Shown: positions 60,901 to 64,000 of the stretch, in pieces
Numbering within the stretch: the stretch's first letter is position 1
How the letters are laid out: every line of letters begins with the position of its first letter
From: Bradyrhizobium sp. 199
GTDB taxonomy: Bacteria > Pseudomonadota > Alphaproteobacteria > Rhizobiales > Xanthobacteraceae
Assembly (NCBI RefSeq): GCF_023073355.1
Contig: NZ_JADPJI010000008.1
Location: 806,001 to 870,000, forward strand
Reading direction: 5' to 3'
Length of the DNA stretch: 64,000 bases
Notes under the pieces: model-generated
The model's database searches: none
Told to the model about the DNA's origin: nothing
The model's input: only the letters and a program-made list of their open reading frames with translations
Made by a program: the position numbers and the translations under genes

Positions 60901-63900
60901 TTCCCGGGCCTGTCGACGCAGCGGCTGGAGATCGATCCAAAAGTAGCGCGCTTCGACATCACGCTCGAGCTGGTCGAGGCCGACGGCCGCTTCACCGGAT
61001 TCTTCGAATACGCCACCGATCTGTTCGACGCCGCGACGATCGAGGCCATGGCGGCCCAGTTCAAGTCCCTGCTGAAGTCCGTCATCGGCAACCCGGAGCA
61101 GCGCATCTCGCGCCTGCCCCTGCTGACTGGGTCCGAACGCCGGCAATTGCTGGCGACAGGCCGGGGCGTGCCGGGCAATTTCACCAGAAGCGGCAATTTG
61201 AGCGAACGCTTCGACCGTCAGGCCAGGAAGACGCCGAACGCGATTGCGGTCTCGGACGGACAGACCTCCCTGAGCTATCGCGAACTGGCGCGCCGCAGCC
61301 AGGCCATCGCGCACTGGCTGGCGCGCGAGGGCGTCGGCGCCGAGAGCGTGGTGGCCTTGCTGGCGGATCGCGGGCCCGACCTGCTCGCCGCGATGATCGG
61401 CGTGCAGCGCGCGGGCGCGGCCTTCCTCAATCTCGATCCCAACCAGCCGCCGGCCCGCCTCGCGACCATTCTCGGATCGAGCTGCGCCCGCATGCTGCTG
61501 ACCGGACGGGCCCAATCCGCCATGGTGGAGACGCTGCTCGAGCCGATCGTCGAGCGCATTCCGGTGACGGAACTCGAAGACGCCATCGCGCGGGGATCGA
61601 CCCAGCCGGCCGGCGCCGCGCGGCGCACGGCTTCCAGCCTGGCCTATCTCATTTTTACTTCGGGCTCCTCCGGCGCGCCGAAGGGCGTCATGATCGAGCA
61701 GCGTGGCCTGTCCAACCATCTTGCCTCGCTCATCTCCGAGCTCGGCCTCTCCTCCAGGGACGTGATCGCGCAATCCGCGCCGCAGAGCTTTGTCATCTCG
61801 GTCTGGCAGTTCCTGGCGGCGCCGATGGTCGGCGCGCGTGTGCATGTCTGCGACAACGCGGTTGTGCAGGACCCGATCCTGCTCGCGCGGGAGATCGAGC
61901 GCGAAGGCATCACGGTGCTCGAGATCGTCCCATCGCTTTTGCGCGTCGTGGTCGAGCGGATGAACGAGGGACAGGTCCGGCGCGCCTTCGCCGGATTGCG
62001 GCTCCTGATCTCGACCGGCGAGCCGTTGCCGGTCGAGCTCTGCCGGGCCTGGTTCGCTCAGTGCCCGAAGGTGCCGCTGATCAACGCCTATGGCGCCTCG
62101 GAATGTTCCGACGATGTCTCCCTGCACCGCCTGACCAAGGCGCCGGCGATCACGACCGGCATCGTTCCGGTCGGTGCACCGCTGCCGAACACCCAGCTCT
62201 ACGTGCTCGACGCCAACCTTCAGCCGCAGCCGATCGGCGTGACCGGCGAGCTCTGCATCGGCGGCGCGGGCGTCGGCCGCGGCTATATCAACGATCCCGC
62301 GCAGAGCCGGCAGCGCTTCCTGCCCGATCCGTTCTCGCGCCAGGCAGGCAGCCGGCTTTACCGCACCGGCGACCTGGCCCGCCGCCGCGCCGACGGGACG
62401 ATCGAATGCCTCGGCCGCGCCGACCATCAAATCAAGGTTCGCGGCTACCGTATCGAGCTCAAGGAGATCGAGAACGCGCTTGCCGATCATCCCGGCGTGC
62501 GGGCCGGCATCGTCGAGCCGCGCCGCGAGGCGAGCGGCGACGTCAGGCTGATCGCCCATATCGTCGCAAGGCCCGACAACCGGAGCAGCGCCAGCGAGCT
62601 GCGCGAATTCCTGAAGAGCCGGCTGCCTGGCCACGCCATCCCGTCCGCATTCCTGTTCCTGGATCACGTTCCGCTCAATGCCCACGGCAAGATCGACCGG
62701 TCCGCGCTGCTGGCGCCGGCAGAGCCGGAAGCGCCCGGACCGGATGCAGTCGTGCCGGCGCGGCGCTTCACCGAAAAGGTGCTGTCCGACATCTGGATCG
62801 ACCTGCTTAGGGTGGACAGCCTCGGCGTCACCGACAATTTCTTCGACCTCGGCGGTCATTCGCTGCTGGCAGGCCAGGCCATGGCGCGCGTCGCCCGGGC
62901 GCTCGGGGTGTCGCTGCCGATCAAGACCATCTTCGAGGCCCCGACGATCGAAAGTCTTGCCCGGCGGGTCGACGAGGCCATGGCGGAGACGCCGCGCAAG
63001 CCTGCCGTAAGCGTGTCGGGCCTCGCTGATGCGAGGCCGACCGGCAGCAGCGGGCCAACGCTCTCGATTGCGCAGGACCAGATGCTGCGGATCGAGCAGA
63101 ACCTCCCGGGGTTGCCACTGTTCAACCTGCCTTTCGCCCTCCGTCTCCAGGGCCCGCTCGATGCGACCGCCCTGGCGCAGGCGATCGATGATGTCGTGGG
63201 CCGCCACGAATCGCTGCGGACCGCGTTCGGCTGGAACGGCGAGGAGCCCGCCCATCGCCTCGCCGCACCCGGCACCCTCGGCCCTGTCCTGACCATCGAG
63301 ACGATCGGCGACGGCCGCGCCCACAACAACAAGCGGCGCAGAGCCCTGGAGCTCAGGAAGATCGATCTCCTGATCCAGCACGAGACCTATGTCCCGATCG
63401 ACCTCACGCGCGCGCCGCTGCTGCGCGCCCGGCTGTTGCGGCTCCACGACGACCATCATGTCCTGCTGCTGACGCTGCATCACGCCATTGTCGACGGCTG
63501 GTCGATCGGCGTGCTGTTCGAGGAAGTGTCGAGCCGCTATGCGGCGCTGGCCGGATATCCGTCGGTGCCGCTACCAAAGTCACCTCCGGCTTTTTCGGAC
63601 GTCGCACGCTGGCAGCGCTGGTGGTGCGGCACGGACGCCGCCCGCCGCCAGGCTGCCGACTGGACCGAGAATTTGCGCGGCGCGGCGCCTGTCTTCGACG
63701 GCAAATCAACTCCGGGCGCGTCCAGCGGGCACCATCCGGTCAACCTCGAGCCCGAGCTGATCGGGCGGCTCAAGACGTTCGCCGGCCGGCACGACTGCAC
63801 GCTGTTCATGTGCCTGCTCACCGGTCTGAAGGCCCTGTTGCTGGCGCGGACGGGCCGCACCGACATCGCGGTCGCGACCGCCATGGCCAATCGCGCCCAG

Positions 63901-64000
63901 CCGGACACCGACCGAATCATCGGCCCGTTCGAGAATACGGTGGTCGTCCGCACCAGAATCACGCCCGAGCTGTCGTTCGCGCAAGCGTTGGTGAGGGTCC
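57949..64000 (+). CDS. Non-ribosomal peptide synthetase, N-terminal part (3' partial)
   Basis: 2017 residues in the window, still open at the end. Order: acyl-CoA-ligase-like adenylation domain (residues 25-520; ILLTSGTAARPK, LETYGMTEAAS, GWFRTGDLGY), carrier domain (Ser568 in LGADSLAA), condensation domain (HHLVTDG at 757-763), amino-acid adenylation domain (IFTSGSSGAPKGV from 1235; NAYGASEC; YRTGDLARR), carrier domain (Ser1638 in LGGHSLLAG), and a second condensation domain (HHAIVDG at 1844-1850). The first domain suggests loading of a carboxylic acid that is then joined to an amino acid, giving an acylated peptide. Start taken as TTG at 57949 with AAGGGAACGG upstream; no ATG lies before the domain. 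Substrates and product unknown. Confidence 0.9.
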   Translation, partial: MSDVTRPAPEESGGTTAETKIFADIGGLLDFYARKTPTAPALLAPGRPALNYSALGEVTQDLVRTLRRLGMTPVDRIAVALPRGADSALALLAVASSCACVPVNPDLTADELHRYFSELKLTALVTRAELNPASLEAAKALNIAVIDFVPGPRDNLGGCAFVGPTVGPAAPGGASRGDDDAFILLTSGTAARPKMVLLTHRNVCLSATNAGRVLSLTSHDRLLNVLPLFHAHGLISGLLTALAAGSSVICTDGFDAPSFFGWMRELQPTWYTAVPTIHRALLTAAESDPDRARSSSLRVIRSASASLAPTILHGLEATFGVPVLETYGMTEAASQIAANPFELRKVGSVGRAAGPEIAIMDETGRALASGAHGEIMLRGPNMTRGYYNDEAATEAAFRDGWFRTGDLGYLDSDDYLFIVGRIKDVINRGGQKISPLEVEEVLLSHPAVLEAGVFAVPHEKLGENVAAVVVLRPHAEASSDQLRQFARKRLAAYKVPSLIRSVAALPKGGSGKVKRNALAELIAKAEDGDKARLPRNALERQLAAIWADLLELPQVGVDQDVFALGADSLAATQMRSRLRERFNVDFSFEDIFDCATVAALAARVETSASGREAALPAWRQATEVEAPLSFQQQRMYVLSRLDPTRYNYNVVEVAMLKGMIDVAALQAGLAAICVRHEALRSVIVERQGEPAQLVLQSLPRFERIKLKPCPADKRNAVIRREALKLAQYPFDLAHEAPLKVTLLSFDKTSHALLVNVHHLVTDGWSQRLFWEELAAHYAAAHRKSVAAQPSPAFQYRDFALWQQSWAQTPAAKDQLDYWRAQLDGVTTLPLRTDRPRPEIWSGQGARHYLEFSRTLSAELRALSQNQGVTPFMTLLAAFQCLLFRHSGHEDVATGSLIANRNQIESERLIGLFANTLILRNDFGGDPSFGEMLRRVRQVTLDAYRNQDLAIEEVLRALQIARRSDGNPLFRIMFILQNASIEAARFPGLSTQRLEIDPKVARFDITLELVEADGRFTGFFEYATDLFDAATIEAMAAQFKSLLKSVIGNPEQRISRLPLLTGSERRQLLATGRGVPGNFTRSGNLSERFDRQARKTPNAIAVSDGQTSLSYRELARRSQAIAHWLAREGVGAESVVALLADRGPDLLAAMIGVQRAGAAFLNLDPNQPPARLATILGSSCARMLLTGRAQSAMVETLLEPIVERIPVTELEDAIARGSTQPAGAARRTASSLAYLIFTSGSSGAPKGVMIEQRGLSNHLASLISELGLSSRDVIAQSAPQSFVISVWQFLAAPMVGARVHVCDNAVVQDPILLAREIEREGITVLEIVPSLLRVVVERMNEGQVRRAFAGLRLLISTGEPLPVELCRAWFAQCPKVPLINAYGASECSDDVSLHRLTKAPAITTGIVPVGAPLPNTQLYVLDANLQPQPIGVTGELCIGGAGVGRGYINDPAQSRQRFLPDPFSRQAGSRLYRTGDLARRRADGTIECLGRADHQIKVRGYRIELKEIENALADHPGVRAGIVEPRREASGDVRLIAHIVARPDNRSSASELREFLKSRLPGHAIPSAFLFLDHVPLNAHGKIDRSALLAPAEPEAPGPDAVVPARRFTEKVLSDIWIDLLRVDSLGVTDNFFDLGGHSLLAGQAMARVARALGVSLPIKTIFEAPTIESLARRVDEAMAETPRKPAVSVSGLADARPTGSSGPTLSIAQDQMLRIEQNLPGLPLFNLPFALRLQGPLDATALAQAIDDVVGRHESLRTAFGWNGEEPAHRLAAPGTLGPVLTIETIGDGRAHNNKRRRALELRKIDLLIQHETYVPIDLTRAPLLRARLLRLHDDHHVLLLTLHHAIVDGWSIGVLFEEVSSRYAALAGYPSVPLPKSPPAFSDVARWQRWWCGTDAARRQAADWTENLRGAAPVFDGKSTPGASSGHHPVNLEPELIGRLKTFAGRHDCTLFMCLLTGLKALLLARTGRTDIAVATAMANRAQPDTDRIIGPFENTVVVRTRITPELSFAQALVRV

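Noticed and set aside
60178..63483. A 1101-residue open frame on the minus strand
   Set aside because: Shadow of the NRPS; no recognisable domain, and the plus-strand frame has all catalytic motifs.

Overview
The window looks like chromosomal DNA of a Bradyrhizobium-type alphaproteobacterium. This is inferred from high GC, the product set, two long CGTCATTGCGAGC-type intergenic palindromes, a perfect general-stress (EcfG-type) promoter, and a PhyR homologue. I count about 59 protein genes, one tRNA and several repeats or regulatory sites. No CRISPR array or intact transposase was seen.

Layout. 1-2 kb: end of a GntR regulator, a HupE/UreJ-like membrane protein and a YbaK deacylase. 2-16.3 kb: a formate oxidation and molybdenum cofactor block (fused NuoE/NuoF-type and molybdopterin subunits of NAD-dependent formate dehydrogenase, a PsiF-like secreted peptide, an OFA formate/oxalate transporter, TusA, MoeA, MobB, FdhD, MobA, and two further MoeA-like proteins, one fused to a periplasmic-binding-like domain). 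16.3-21 kb: four solute-binding proteins from four transporter classes, none with a permease alongside.

21.3-26.1 kb: a tRNA with anticodon CAU whose 3' half and downstream tail are duplicated 4.6 kb further on. The bracket holds an AT-rich two-gene operon (a TIR-domain protein translationally coupled to an unknown helical domain fused to a PhyR-like sigma-mimic plus receiver), then small unknown genes and Ku. The TIR/PhyR-fusion operon is the best candidate for an undescribed system.

26-36 kb: a TetR regulator divergent from an FAD oxidoreductase and a methyltransferase-like membrane protein, then hydrolase, NmrA and methyltransferase genes, a diguanylate cyclase, and a four-gene operon (epoxide-hydrolase-like, ABM-like, EamA exporter, CGNR regulator). 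36-39 kb: small stress-type proteins, including two zinc-finger miniproteins and a membrane protein preceded by an EcfG-type promoter. 38.9-43.9 kb: three class III nucleotide cyclases and HutD. 44-46.7 kb: a bufferin (bufABC-doxX) operon with a sigmaF-like promoter. 47-58 kb: methyltransferase, two-domain L,D-transpeptidase, polysaccharide flippase, GH10 xylanase, DUF6492 protein, PCMT-like methyltransferase and a large SAM-cyclase-AAA-TPR protein. 57.9 kb to the end: a non-ribosomal peptide synthetase that starts with an acyl-CoA-ligase-like domain and runs off the window.

Functionally, the first 16 kb form one coherent programme: import formate, oxidise it to reduce NAD+, and make and insert the bis-MGD cofactor. 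The rest is mostly signalling, stress and accessory metabolism.
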